Both the position numbers and the translations under genes were made by a program. A stretch of DNA of 64,000 nucleotides from Pseudoprimorskyibacter insulae (GTDB lineage Bacteria; Pseudomonadota; Alphaproteobacteria; Rhodobacterales; Rhodobacteraceae), in the NCBI RefSeq assembly GCF_900302505.1, contig NZ_OMOJ01000012.1:16559-80558 (forward strand). Direction: 5' to 3'. Below are positions 32,143 to 40,664 of the stretch, piece after piece. The notes beneath the pieces are model-generated. The model saw only the letters and a program-made list of their open reading frames with translations. It searched no databases and was not told where the DNA came from. The stretch's first letter is position 1. Each line of letters begins with the position of its first letter.

Positions 32143-35100
32143 ATGTTGAGGAAAAAGACCAACGGGGTTGCGCGACGCCCCCAGCGGACAAGTATCCTTT
32201 CCGAAGCTGCGAATGCTTCGGTGGACCGCCGCGCCTTTTTGCGCGGGTCGGGTCTGGCCATCGGCGGCCTGGCAGCGATTGCTGCCACGGGAGGAACCGT
32301 CACTCAGGCCAGCGCGGCAACAGCGGCCAAAGGAACTGTTGAACTAAAGAAATCTGTGTGCACCCACTGTTCGGTGGGCTGTACCGTGGTTGCCGAGGTG
32401 CAAGACGGCGTCTGGATCGGGCAAGAGCCCGGCTGGGACAGCCCGTTCAACCTGGGCGCCCATTGCGCCAAAGGCGCAGCCGTGCGTGAACACGCCCATG
32501 GCGAACGCCGCCTCAAGTACCCGATGAAGAAAGAGGGCGGTGAGTGGAAGCGCATCAGCTGGGAACAGGCGATCAACGAGATCGGCGACCAGATGATGAC
32601 GATCCGCGATGAAAGCGGACCGGACAGCGTTTACTGGCTCGGCTCGGCCAAGCACAACAACGAACAGGCCTACCTGTTCCGCAAGTTCGCCGCCTACTGG
32701 GGCACGAACAACGTGGACCATCAGGCGCGGATTTGTCACTCGACCACGGTTGCCGGTGTTGCGAACACCTGGGGCTATGGTGCGATGACCAACTCGTACA
32801 ATGACATCCACAACTCCAAGGCCATCTTCATCATCGGTGGCAACCCGGCCGAGGCGCACCCTGTGTCCCTGCTGCACGTCTTGCGTGCCAAGGAACAGAA
32901 CAACGCCCCGCTGATCGTCTGCGACCCGCGCTTTACCCGCACCGCAGCCCATGCCGATGAATATGTGCGCTTCCGTCCGGGGACGGACGTTGCCCTGATC
33001 TGGGGCATTCTGTGGCACATCTTTGAAAACGGCTGGGAAGACAAAGAGTTCATCCGCACCCGCGTTTGGGGCATGGACCAGATCCGCGAAGAGGTGAAGC
33101 GCTGGACTCCGGAAGAGTGTGAGCGCGTTACCGGCGTTCCCGGTGAACAGCTGCGCCGCGTGGCGCTGACCATGGTCAACAACCGCCCCGGCACCGTGAT
33201 CTGGTGTATGGGTGGCACGCAGCACACCAACGGCAACAACAACACCCGCGCCTATTGCGTGCTTCAGCTTGCGCTTGGCAACATGGGTGTTTCGGGCGGC
33301 GGCACCAACATCTTCCGTGGTCACGACAACGTGCAGGGCGCAACCGACCTTGGTGTTCTGTCGCACACCCTTCCGGGCTACTACGGTCTGGCCAAAGGGT
33401 CGTGGGGCCACTGGGCACGCGTCTGGGGCGAAGACTTTGACTGGCTGAACGCACAGTTCGCCAAGGACAAAGGCGCCGACGGCAAGGACAAGGATCTGAT
33501 GTATGAAACCGGTATTCCGGTATCGCGTTGGATCGACGGTGTTCTTGAAAAACCGGAAAACATGGACAACCCCGACAAAGTCCGGGCCATGGTGTTCTGG
33601 GGCCACGCACCCAACTCGCAGACCCGAATGGTCGAAATGAAGAAGGCGATGGAACTGTTGGACATGCTGGTCGTGATCGACCCGTATCCCACGGTTTCGG
33701 CGGTTCTGCATGACCGCACCGACGGTGTTTACCTGCTTCCGGCAACCACGCAGTTCGAAACCTACGGCTCGGTCACCGCGTCGAACCGTTCGATCCAGTG
33801 GCGCGAAAAGGTTGTTGATCCGCTGTTCGAGTCCAAGACCGACCATGAGATCATTGGCCTGTTCGCCCAGAAATTCGGCTGGCATGACCGGTTCTTCCGC
33901 AACATCGGGATCGAAGATGACGGGGTAACCCCCAACATCGAAGACACGCTGCGCGAGATCAACAAGGGCATGTGGACCGTTGGCTATACCGGCCAATCGC
34001 CAGAGCGCCTCAAGCTGCACATGGAAAACCAGCATACGTTTGACAAAACGACGTTGCGCGCTGTGGGTGGCCCGGCCGATGGGGATTACTACGGTCTGCC
34101 GTGGCCATGCTGGGGCACTGCCGACATGAAGCACCCCGGCTCGCCGAACCTCTACAACATCAACCTGCCGGTAAAGGATGGCGGTCTGCCGTTCCGCGCC
34201 CGCTATGGTGTTGAGCGGAATGGCGAAAACCTTCTGGCCGAAGGCGTTTCGAACCCCGGTGCTGAAATTCAGGACGGCTATCCCGAATTCACCATGGCCA
34301 TGCTGCATGATCTTGGTTGGGACAAAGACCTGACCAAAGCAGAATGGGCCGTGATGGAGGCAATTGCCGCTGGCAGCTTCTCGGGTGTCGAAGAGCTGAA
34401 CCTTGCAGCCGCCGACTATGAAGACGGTGAAACCCCTGATGCCATTGAGGCGAAGTGGTCCACATCGGGCGATGCAATCGGTAAGATCAACTGGAAAACC
34501 GACCTGTCGGGCGGCATCCAGCGGGTCGCGATCCTGCATGGCTGTGCACCTTATGGGAACGCGAAAGCCCGGACCGTTGTCTGGACCTTCCCCGATCCCA
34601 TTCCGGTTCACCGCGAACCGCTCTACACGAACCGCCGGGATCTGGTGGCGGATTATCCGACCTATGAAGACCGTAAGTTCTATCGTCTGCCGACGATGTA
34701 CGCTTCGATCCAGAAGAACGACTTCAGCAAGGATTATCCGATCATCCTCACCTCGGGCCGACTGGTCGAATACGAGGGCGGCGGGGATGAAACCCGATCC
34801 AACCCGTGGCTGGCCGAACTTCAGCAGGACATGTTCGTCGAAATCAACCCGCGTGACGCCAACAATCTTGGTGTGCGGGACGGCGCGCAGTGCTGGGTCG
34901 AAGGGCCTGAAGGCGGCAAGGTCAAGGTTAAGGCAATGGTGACCAATCGGGTCGGCGAAGGCGTTGCCTTCATGCCGTTCCACTTTGGCGGCCATTTCCA
35001 GGGTGAAGACCTACGGAGCAAATACCCCGATGGGTCCGATCCGTATGTGCTTGGTGAATCCACCAACACCGCCCAGACCTATGGCTATGACAGCGTGACC

Positions 35101-35148
35101 CAGATGCAGGAGACGAAAGCGACTCTCTGCAAGATCATGCCAGCGTAA
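32143..35148 (+). CDS. fdhA: Formate dehydrogenase catalytic subunit (Mo/W-bis-PGD)
   Basis: A 1001-residue periplasmic formate dehydrogenase alpha subunit. TAT signal DRRAFLRGSGLAIGG near residues 27-41; first 4Fe-4S cluster CTHCSVGC ... HCAKGA (about 69-110); the metal ligand is Cys198 followed by His199 (ICHST), so this is a Cys rather than selenocysteine enzyme. Pterin-binding blocks IIGGNPAEAHPVS and VIWCMGGTQHTNGNN are present, and the C-terminal MopB domain begins near 860. It oxidises formate to CO2 and passes electrons to FdhB. The tungstate importer in this window makes W possible, but Mo cannot be excluded. It leads fdhB by 11 nt. Confidence 0.96.
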   Translation: MLRKKTNGVARRPQRTSILSEAANASVDRRAFLRGSGLAIGGLAAIAATGGTVTQASAATAAKGTVELKKSVCTHCSVGCTVVAEVQDGVWIGQEPGWDSPFNLGAHCAKGAAVREHAHGERRLKYPMKKEGGEWKRISWEQAINEIGDQMMTIRDESGPDSVYWLGSAKHNNEQAYLFRKFAAYWGTNNVDHQARICHSTTVAGVANTWGYGAMTNSYNDIHNSKAIFIIGGNPAEAHPVSLLHVLRAKEQNNAPLIVCDPRFTRTAAHADEYVRFRPGTDVALIWGILWHIFENGWEDKEFIRTRVWGMDQIREEVKRWTPEECERVTGVPGEQLRRVALTMVNNRPGTVIWCMGGTQHTNGNNNTRAYCVLQLALGNMGVSGGGTNIFRGHDNVQGATDLGVLSHTLPGYYGLAKGSWGHWARVWGEDFDWLNAQFAKDKGADGKDKDLMYETGIPVSRWIDGVLEKPENMDNPDKVRAMVFWGHAPNSQTRMVEMKKAMELLDMLVVIDPYPTVSAVLHDRTDGVYLLPATTQFETYGSVTASNRSIQWREKVVDPLFESKTDHEIIGLFAQKFGWHDRFFRNIGIEDDGVTPNIEDTLREINKGMWTVGYTGQSPERLKLHMENQHTFDKTTLRAVGGPADGDYYGLPWPCWGTADMKHPGSPNLYNINLPVKDGGLPFRARYGVERNGENLLAEGVSNPGAEIQDGYPEFTMAMLHDLGWDKDLTKAEWAVMEAIAAGSFSGVEELNLAAADYEDGETPDAIEAKWSTSGDAIGKINWKTDLSGGIQRVAILHGCAPYGNAKARTVVWTFPDPIPVHREPLYTNRRDLVADYPTYEDRKFYRLPTMYASIQKNDFSKDYPIILTSGRLVEYEGGGDETRSNPWLAELQQDMFVEINPRDANNLGVRDGAQCWVEGPEGGKVKVKAMVTNRVGEGVAFMPFHFGGHFQGEDLRSKYPDGSDPYVLGESTNTAQTYGYDSVTQMQETKATLCKIMPA

Positions 35149-35159
35149 GGAGATAGAGA

Positions 35160-35753
35160 ATGGCTAGAGCAAAATTTCTCTGTGACGCCGAGCGCTGCAT
35201 CGAATGCAATGCCTGCGTCACCGCCTGTAAAAACGAGCACGAAGTGCCGTGGGGGATCAACCGCCGCCGTGTGGTAACGATCCAAGACGGCCTTCCGGGC
35301 GAACGCTCGATCTCGGTTGCTTGTATGCACTGTTCGGATGCGCCTTGTATGGCCGTCTGCCCTGTGGACTGTTTCTACCAGACCGAAGACGGTGTGGTGC
35401 TGCACTCCAAGGATCTGTGCATCGGCTGTGGTTACTGCTTCTACGCGTGCCCCTTCGGCGCGCCGCAGTACCCGCAGGCTGGCAACTTCGGATCGCGCGG
35501 TAAGATGGACAAGTGTACCTTCTGTGCCGGTGGCCCTGAGGAGAACAATTCCAACGCGGAATTCTCCAAGTATGGCCGTAACCGGATCGCCGAGGGCAAG
35601 CTGCCGATCTGCGCCGAAATGTGTTCGACCAAGGCCCTGCTGGCGGGGGATGGTGACGTCGTGTCGGCCATCTACCGCGAGCGTGTGGTATCGCGTGGCT
35701 TCGGCTCCGGTGCCTGGGGTTGGGGTACGGCCTACGAACAGAAGGCCAACTGA
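35160..35753 (+). CDS. fdhB: Formate dehydrogenase iron-sulfur subunit
   Basis: A 197-residue ferredoxin-like subunit with four cluster motifs: CIECNACVTAC (about residue 12), CMHCSDAPCMAVCP (57), CIGCGYCFYACPFG (90) and CTFC with CAEMC (119 and 153). It wires FdhA to the membrane cytochrome FdhC. AAGGAG precedes the ATG. The protein lacks the C-terminal membrane helix seen in E. coli FdnH/FdoH, so anchoring must come from FdhC. A hairpin-rich 146-bp gap separates it from fdhC. Confidence 0.95.
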   Translation: MARAKFLCDAERCIECNACVTACKNEHEVPWGINRRRVVTIQDGLPGERSISVACMHCSDAPCMAVCPVDCFYQTEDGVVLHSKDLCIGCGYCFYACPFGAPQYPQAGNFGSRGKMDKCTFCAGGPEENNSNAEFSKYGRNRIAEGKLPICAEMCSTKALLAGDGDVVSAIYRERVVSRGFGSGAWGWGTAYEQKAN

Positions 35754-35765
35754 TCCACCTTCGTT

Positions 35766-35875
35766 GACAGGCCGGACTGTGTTCGGCCTGTCCTTCGCAT
35801 GCCTAAGGTGAGGTGGGGGTGTCCCCACCCCGTCTGCACGGCTGGCCGGTAGGGCGGGTTTGTAACCCACCGCCC
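35766..35875 (+). other. Three RNA hairpins between fdhB and fdhC
   Basis: GACAGGCCG / CGGCCTGTC (35766-35774, 35784-35792), GGTGGGG / CCCCACC (35812-35818, 35823-35829) and GGGCGG / CCGCCC (35852-35857, 35870-35875) follow one another inside the operon. No T run follows any of them, so they look more like mRNA-stability or attenuation elements than terminators. Confidence 0.55.
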
Positions 35876-35899
35876 CTTGCGACAAGACAGGAACAAACC

Positions 35900-37090
35900 A
35901 TGCTGCGCTTTTTTGCGGCCTTCTTTGCAGTTCTGTTGATGCTTCTTCCCCTGCATGCCGGGGCGCAGAGCACTGACACGGCTGCCCCCGCGATTGACCG
36001 CACCGCCACGGGCGGCGCGCAAACCCTCGACGATATTCTGCGCCGCCAGGCCCAGATCAAGATGGATGACAGTTTCCGGTCGGACAATACCGGCGGAACC
36101 TCGGTGCCGCCGCCGAATGGTGCGCCGCTTGGCACGTCATCCGATTCCGATGTTTGGCGGGCGCTTCGATACAACAAGGCGGATGTCCGGATTAGTACCG
36201 CAAACCCCGTCGGCACCGTGCTGATGCAAGACGGCGGGATGAAATGGTATGAATTCCGCGAAGGGCCGTTGACCCATTACGGCAGCTGGCTGTTGCTGGG
36301 CACCATGGCCGCGCTGATCGTCTTCTACCTGCTGCGCGGCCGTATCCGCATCGACGAAGACATGACGGGCCGCACCGTCACCCGTTTCCAGTTCTTCGAA
36401 CGCTTTTCCCATTGGCTGCTGGCCGGGTCGTTCATCTTGCTGGGTGTGACGGGCCTGCTGACCCTGCTGGGGCGGCTTTATATTGCGCCCTACCTGGGCA
36501 AGGACGTGAACGCCACCCTGCTGACCGCGTCAAAGTTCATCCACAACAACGTGTCTTGGGCCTTCATGCTCGGGCTGATACTCGTGTTCTTCCTGTGGGT
36601 CTGGCACAATATCCCGAACCGGCTTGATCTGGTGTGGTTCTCGCAGGCGGGCGGCATCATCGGCAAAAAGCACCCGCCCGCAAAAAAGTTCAACGCAGGC
36701 CAGAAGATCATCTTCTGGTCGGTCATCCTGCTGGGTGGGTCGATCTCGATCTCGGGTCTGTCGCTGTTGTTCCCGTTCGAACTGCCGCTGTTCGCCGCAT
36801 CATTCCACCACCTGAACGATCTGGGCGTGCCGGGCTGGTTTGGCATGGCCCCGCTGCCCACCGAACTAACGCCGCAGAACGAAATGCAACTGGCGCAGCT
36901 GTGGCACGCGATCGTGGCCTTTGTTCTGATGGCGATCATCATCGCGCATATCTACATCGGCTCTGTCGGGATGGAAGGTGCGTTTGATGCCATGGGCACG
37001 GGCGAGGTAGATGAGGCATGGGCCCATCAGCACCACTCGATCTGGCTGGACGAAGTCAAAGCCAAAAAGGGTGCGCCCCCGGCGGAATAA
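35900..37090 (+). CDS. fdhC: Formate dehydrogenase cytochrome b subunit
   Basis: A 396-residue membrane subunit. A signal-like start (MLRFFAAFFAVLLMLLPLHAG) and a ~90-residue periplasmic region precede a four-helix cytochrome b domain, with heme-ligand His candidates in FFERFSHWLLAGSF, KFIHNNVSWAF, AASFHHLND and LWHAIVAF. It passes formate electrons to quinone. The ATG at 35900 was preferred over upstream frame sequence because it begins the signal peptide. The N-terminal extension is longer than in E. coli FdnI and typical of the alphaproteobacterial type. Confidence 0.93.
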   Translation: MLRFFAAFFAVLLMLLPLHAGAQSTDTAAPAIDRTATGGAQTLDDILRRQAQIKMDDSFRSDNTGGTSVPPPNGAPLGTSSDSDVWRALRYNKADVRISTANPVGTVLMQDGGMKWYEFREGPLTHYGSWLLLGTMAALIVFYLLRGRIRIDEDMTGRTVTRFQFFERFSHWLLAGSFILLGVTGLLTLLGRLYIAPYLGKDVNATLLTASKFIHNNVSWAFMLGLILVFFLWVWHNIPNRLDLVWFSQAGGIIGKKHPPAKKFNAGQKIIFWSVILLGGSISISGLSLLFPFELPLFAASFHHLNDLGVPGWFGMAPLPTELTPQNEMQLAQLWHAIVAFVLMAIIIAHIYIGSVGMEGAFDAMGTGEVDEAWAHQHHSIWLDEVKAKKGAPPAE

Positions 37091-37147
37091 TCAGGGCCAG
37101 CGACCCAGTGCGGGCGCGACTTTGCAGCGAAAGAGAGTGATCGAGAT

Positions 37148-37273
37148 ATGAAAGCAATGTTGACAGGCTTTGCCGCGCTGATCGTGATAGGCGTCGGGGC
37201 TTGGTACGGTCTGAGCCAAGCCGGGTTTTCGTCCCAGCAGGTTTACTCGGGCGCGAATGTTCGGTTGGACTAA
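37148..37273 (+). CDS. 41-residue membrane microprotein after fdhC
   Basis: A short frame, MKAMLTGFAALIVIGVGAWY then a 21-residue polar tail ending GANVRLD, lying 57 bp downstream of fdhC. One hydrophobic helix (about residues 4-20) with two N-terminal charges suggests a single-pass membrane protein, tail outside, or an uncleaved signal. GAAAGAGAG lies upstream as a modest ribosome binding site. It may be an extra subunit of the dehydrogenase complex. Confidence is limited by size, but the hydrophobic profile and operon position are not random-looking. Confidence 0.6.
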   Translation: MKAMLTGFAALIVIGVGAWYGLSQAGFSSQQVYSGANVRLD

Positions 37274-37331
37274 TCCCCGGCAGGCCGAGTAGACATAGGG
37301 GATGACCATCGCGGACGTATACGGAGGCACC

Positions 37332-38636
37332 ATGTCGGGCGCGTCGATCCTTGTGATCGACGACGAACCGGGCATGCGCAATTTCCTGACCAAGATTCTG
37401 GGAACGCGGGTGAAACGCGTTGAACAGGCGGCCTCGGCCAAGGAAGCCAGCCAAAAGCTGGACGAGGCGCATTTTGATCTGGTCGTTCTGGACAATATCA
37501 TGCCCGGCGGCACCGGCCTTGATTGGGTGACCGAACAGCGCCGCAAAGGGTTTTATGCCGACGCGATCCTGATCACAGCCTATGCCGATCTGGATACGGC
37601 GATCACCGCGTTGCGGGCCGGGGTCAGTGATTTTGTGCTGAAACCCTTTGGCGCGAACCAGATCCTTGGGGCGGTCAGCCGCGCCTTGGACCGCAAGTAT
37701 CTGCGCCGTGACAACGCGCTTTTGCGGCGCGAGCTATACGCCGATACCGGGCGCGGCCAGTTGCTGGGCAAGTCCGAAGCCTTGGCCACCGTCCGAGCGA
37801 TGATCGAAAAGCTGGCGGGCCTGACGACCCCGGTGCTGTTCACTGGCGAAAGCGGCACGGGCAAGGAACTGGCCGCGCGTCATTTGCACAGCCTGTCTGA
37901 CCGGCGGGACAATCCTTTTGTCGCGGTGAACTGTGCGGCAATCGCCCCTGACCGGATCGCGACCGAGTTGTTCGGCGTGATGGAAAGTGATGAGCGGCTG
38001 AAACCGGGGCTGTTGCTGTTGGCCGACGGCGGGACGCTGTTTCTGGACGAAGTGGCGCAAATGCCGGACCAGCTTCAGGCGGCACTGCTGCGCGTACTGG
38101 AAGATCGCAAGGTTCGCCCGGTTGGGGCTGAACGGGAAATCCCGCTGAACCTGCGGTTCTTGTTTGCTACGAATGCCGATCTGCAAAAGGCCGTGGCCGA
38201 AGGCCGGTTCCGGGCTGATCTGTTTCACCGCATGAACGTCATGCAGATCAAGATGCCACCGCTGAAGGACCGGTCTGAAGATATCGTCGAACTGGCCGCA
38301 ATGTTCATGACGCATTTTTCTGTCAGCATGGGCATGCCGCCTTTGCCGCTGGATGACAGCACCTTGCTAAAGCTGCGCCGCTACGATTGGCCGGGCAATG
38401 TGCGCGAATTGAAAAACCTGATCGAACGCTCGGTGATCCTTGGGGCATTCCCCGAAGAGTTTGCGGGCAACGGCGGGTTTTCAGGGGCCGAAGCGATTGA
38501 GAACCTAGATCTGGTCGTACAGCGCCACATCATGCACCTGCTGGATATGTGCGATGGAAACCGGGCCGAAGCCGCAAGGCGCCTAGGCGTGTCGCGCAAG
38601 ACGATTGACCGGAAACTCGCCGCCTGGTCCATGTGA
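37332..38636 (+). CDS. NtrC-type response regulator lacking the GAFTGA loop
   Basis: A 434-residue regulator: receiver domain with Asp10/Asp11 and phospho-acceptor Asp54 (VVLDNIMPG), AAA+ domain with Walker A GESGTGKE and Walker B GGTLFLDE, and a C-terminal Fis-type helix-turn-helix (NRAEAARRLGVSRKTIDRKL). After TELFG the usual HEKGAFTGA is replaced by VMESDERLKPGLLLLA, so it should not activate sigma-54 polymerase in the normal way. ATG 37332 follows GGAGG. The histidine kinase gene overlaps its stop (ATGTGA). The pair follows the formate dehydrogenase operon and probably controls it or a neighbouring one. Confidence 0.9.
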   Translation: MSGASILVIDDEPGMRNFLTKILGTRVKRVEQAASAKEASQKLDEAHFDLVVLDNIMPGGTGLDWVTEQRRKGFYADAILITAYADLDTAITALRAGVSDFVLKPFGANQILGAVSRALDRKYLRRDNALLRRELYADTGRGQLLGKSEALATVRAMIEKLAGLTTPVLFTGESGTGKELAARHLHSLSDRRDNPFVAVNCAAIAPDRIATELFGVMESDERLKPGLLLLADGGTLFLDEVAQMPDQLQAALLRVLEDRKVRPVGAEREIPLNLRFLFATNADLQKAVAEGRFRADLFHRMNVMQIKMPPLKDRSEDIVELAAMFMTHFSVSMGMPPLPLDDSTLLKLRRYDWPGNVRELKNLIERSVILGAFPEEFAGNGGFSGAEAIENLDLVVQRHIMHLLDMCDGNRAEAARRLGVSRKTIDRKLAAWSM

Positions 38637-40615
38637 ACGCCATGCAGAGGGGAACGCTTTTGACCTCTGTTCGGCTGCGGCTTCTGGTGCTGGCACTGGC
38701 ACCGCTGATCGTGCTGATGCCCTTGCTTTTGCTGCTGGGCATGACCCGCTGGACGGCGGATTATGACAAGGTATTGATCGCCAACGTCGAAAGCGATCTG
38801 CGGATTGCTGAACAGTATCTGGCCCGGATCATGGCCGGCACCGGCGAAGAGCTGAAAGGCGTGTCGGAATCGCTGGAATTCGCGATTGAGCTTCAGAAAC
38901 AGCCCGACAACCGGCGACCCTTCTTTGACCGTAAGAAGGCCGAGCTGGGCCTCGATTTTCTGTACTACCTGCCCATGAAAGATGTCGGCACTGCCGGGGA
39001 TTGGCCGGTGATCGCTTCGGCGGTGAAAGGGCGCGGGGATACGCGGATCGACATTTTCGGGGCTGAGCAATTGGTTGCCCTTGCCCCCGGCCTGTCCACC
39101 CGCGCCCGGATTGAACTGATCGAGACCGAAGCCGCCGTGCCAACATCCCGCCGCGTCGAAGATCGTGGTATGGTCGTGCATTCGGCCAGCCCGGTGCATC
39201 TGGCGGGCAAAGAGGGCGTCTTGGTCGGTGGTATCCTACTGAATCGCAACCTTGATTTCATCGACAGCATCAACGCGCTTGTCTACCTGAACGCGGTCAC
39301 GGGCGGCGACCGGCAGGGGACGGCGACCCTGTTTCTGGACGATGTGCGGGTCTCGACCAATGTGCGCCTGTTCGAAGATGTGCGCGCCTTGGGCACACGG
39401 GTGTCGGCGGCGGTGCGAGGGCAGGTGCTTGGTGCGGGGGAAACTTGGCTCAACCGCGCGTTTGTGGTGAACGAATGGTATATCTCAGGCTATCTGCCGA
39501 TTACCGACAGTTTCGGGGATCGGGTTGGCATGCTTTATGTCGGGTTCCTTGAGGCCCCGTTTTCCACCGCCAAACGTCAGGCCTTTCTTTGGATGCTAGC
39601 GGCATTCTTCGCGGTTCTGCTGCTGTCCGCACCGGTGTTCTTCTGGATGGCCAAGGGTATTTTTGCGCCGCTGGAAAAGATGATCAACACCATGCGCCGC
39701 GTGGGGCAGGGGAACCTGTCGGCCCGGATTGGCCCGGTGGGCCAGCGCAATGAAATCGGGCAAGTGGCCGGGCATTTGGATGGTCTGCTTGATCAGGTGC
39801 AGGACCGGGACCAACGGCTGCGCGCTTGGGCGTCTGAGTTGAATGAACGGGTCGAGGAACGCACCTCGGAACTGCGCGAAGCGAACCAAAAGCTGGAAGA
39901 AACCTATCGCCAACTGGTCATGAGCGAAAAGCTCGCTTCGATCGGGGAAATCACCGCAGGCGTCGCGCATGAAATCAACAACCCGGTCGCAGTGATCCAA
40001 GGCAATCTGCATGTCCTGCATGAGGTTCTTGGCCCCGATGCCGCGCCGGTGGAAACCGAAATCCGCCTGATTGACCAGCAGGTCGCCCGCATCAAAGCCA
40101 TCGTTGGCAAGCTGCTGAAATTCGCGCGGCCCGGCGAATTTACCGATGACGATGAATCGGTCTCCTTGCGCCCGGTGATCGAAGACTGCCTTGTTCTGGT
40201 CGATCACGTCCTGACCAAAGGTCAGATCAACGTGACCTGTGATCTGCAAGACGCGCCGCCCGTGCGGGTCATTCCCGGCGAAATGCAGCAAGTGGTGATT
40301 AACCTGATCGTCAACGCCGCCCAGGCGATGGACAACCGTGGGGATCTGGCGCTGAAGCTGCGGCCCGAGGTGCGCGACGGCGTCGATGGCGCGGCCCTGA
40401 GCGTGTGCGATTCCGGGCCGGGTGTGCCCGAGGACAAGATCGGATCGGTGTTTGATCCGTTCTTTACCACCAAGCTGGGCGAAGGCACGGGGCTTGGCCT
40501 GTCGATCTGCCAGACCATCGTTCAAAGGTCGGGCGGGATTATCTCGGCGCGCAATTGTCCTGAAGGCGGGGCCGAATTCACAGTTTGGCTGCCTGCGGTA
40601 GACCAGCCCCAATAA
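38633..40615 (+). CDS. Membrane sensor histidine kinase
   Basis: A 660-residue sensor partner of the preceding regulator. Two membrane helices (about residues 13-36 and 320-345) flank a periplasmic Cache-like sensor domain; a HAMP linker and a coiled segment (WASELNERVEERTSELREAN) lead to the HisKA dimer with the phospho-acceptor His in GVAHEINNP (about residue 446) and the ATPase domain with NLIVNAAQAM and GTGLGLSICQ. The start is GTG 38633 overlapping the previous stop, or ATG 38642; neither has a strong ribosome binding site. The periplasmic ligand is unknown. Confidence 0.9.
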   Translation: MNAMQRGTLLTSVRLRLLVLALAPLIVLMPLLLLLGMTRWTADYDKVLIANVESDLRIAEQYLARIMAGTGEELKGVSESLEFAIELQKQPDNRRPFFDRKKAELGLDFLYYLPMKDVGTAGDWPVIASAVKGRGDTRIDIFGAEQLVALAPGLSTRARIELIETEAAVPTSRRVEDRGMVVHSASPVHLAGKEGVLVGGILLNRNLDFIDSINALVYLNAVTGGDRQGTATLFLDDVRVSTNVRLFEDVRALGTRVSAAVRGQVLGAGETWLNRAFVVNEWYISGYLPITDSFGDRVGMLYVGFLEAPFSTAKRQAFLWMLAAFFAVLLLSAPVFFWMAKGIFAPLEKMINTMRRVGQGNLSARIGPVGQRNEIGQVAGHLDGLLDQVQDRDQRLRAWASELNERVEERTSELREANQKLEETYRQLVMSEKLASIGEITAGVAHEINNPVAVIQGNLHVLHEVLGPDAAPVETEIRLIDQQVARIKAIVGKLLKFARPGEFTDDDESVSLRPVIEDCLVLVDHVLTKGQINVTCDLQDAPPVRVIPGEMQQVVINLIVNAAQAMDNRGDLALKLRPEVRDGVDGAALSVCDSGPGVPEDKIGSVFDPFFTTKLGEGTGLGLSICQTIVQRSGGIISARNCPEGGAEFTVWLPAVDQPQ

Positions 40616-40642
40616 AAAACGCCCCGCGCAATGGCGGGGCGT
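40613..40642 (-). terminator. Terminator of xoxF
   Basis: Stem ACGCCCCGC / GCGGGGCGT with a 6-nt loop between the histidine kinase and xoxF stops. A run of six A on the + strand at 40613-40619 gives a U tract on the minus-strand transcript, so it mainly terminates xoxF. Confidence 0.85.
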
Positions 40643-40664
40643 CAGGGGAGCTAATGTCAGGCGA

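Noticed and set aside
32344..34995. 883-residue open frame on the minus strand opposite fdhA
   Set aside because: It is the antisense shadow of a well-supported 1001-residue enzyme in high-GC DNA; no family-like sequence or ribosome binding site.
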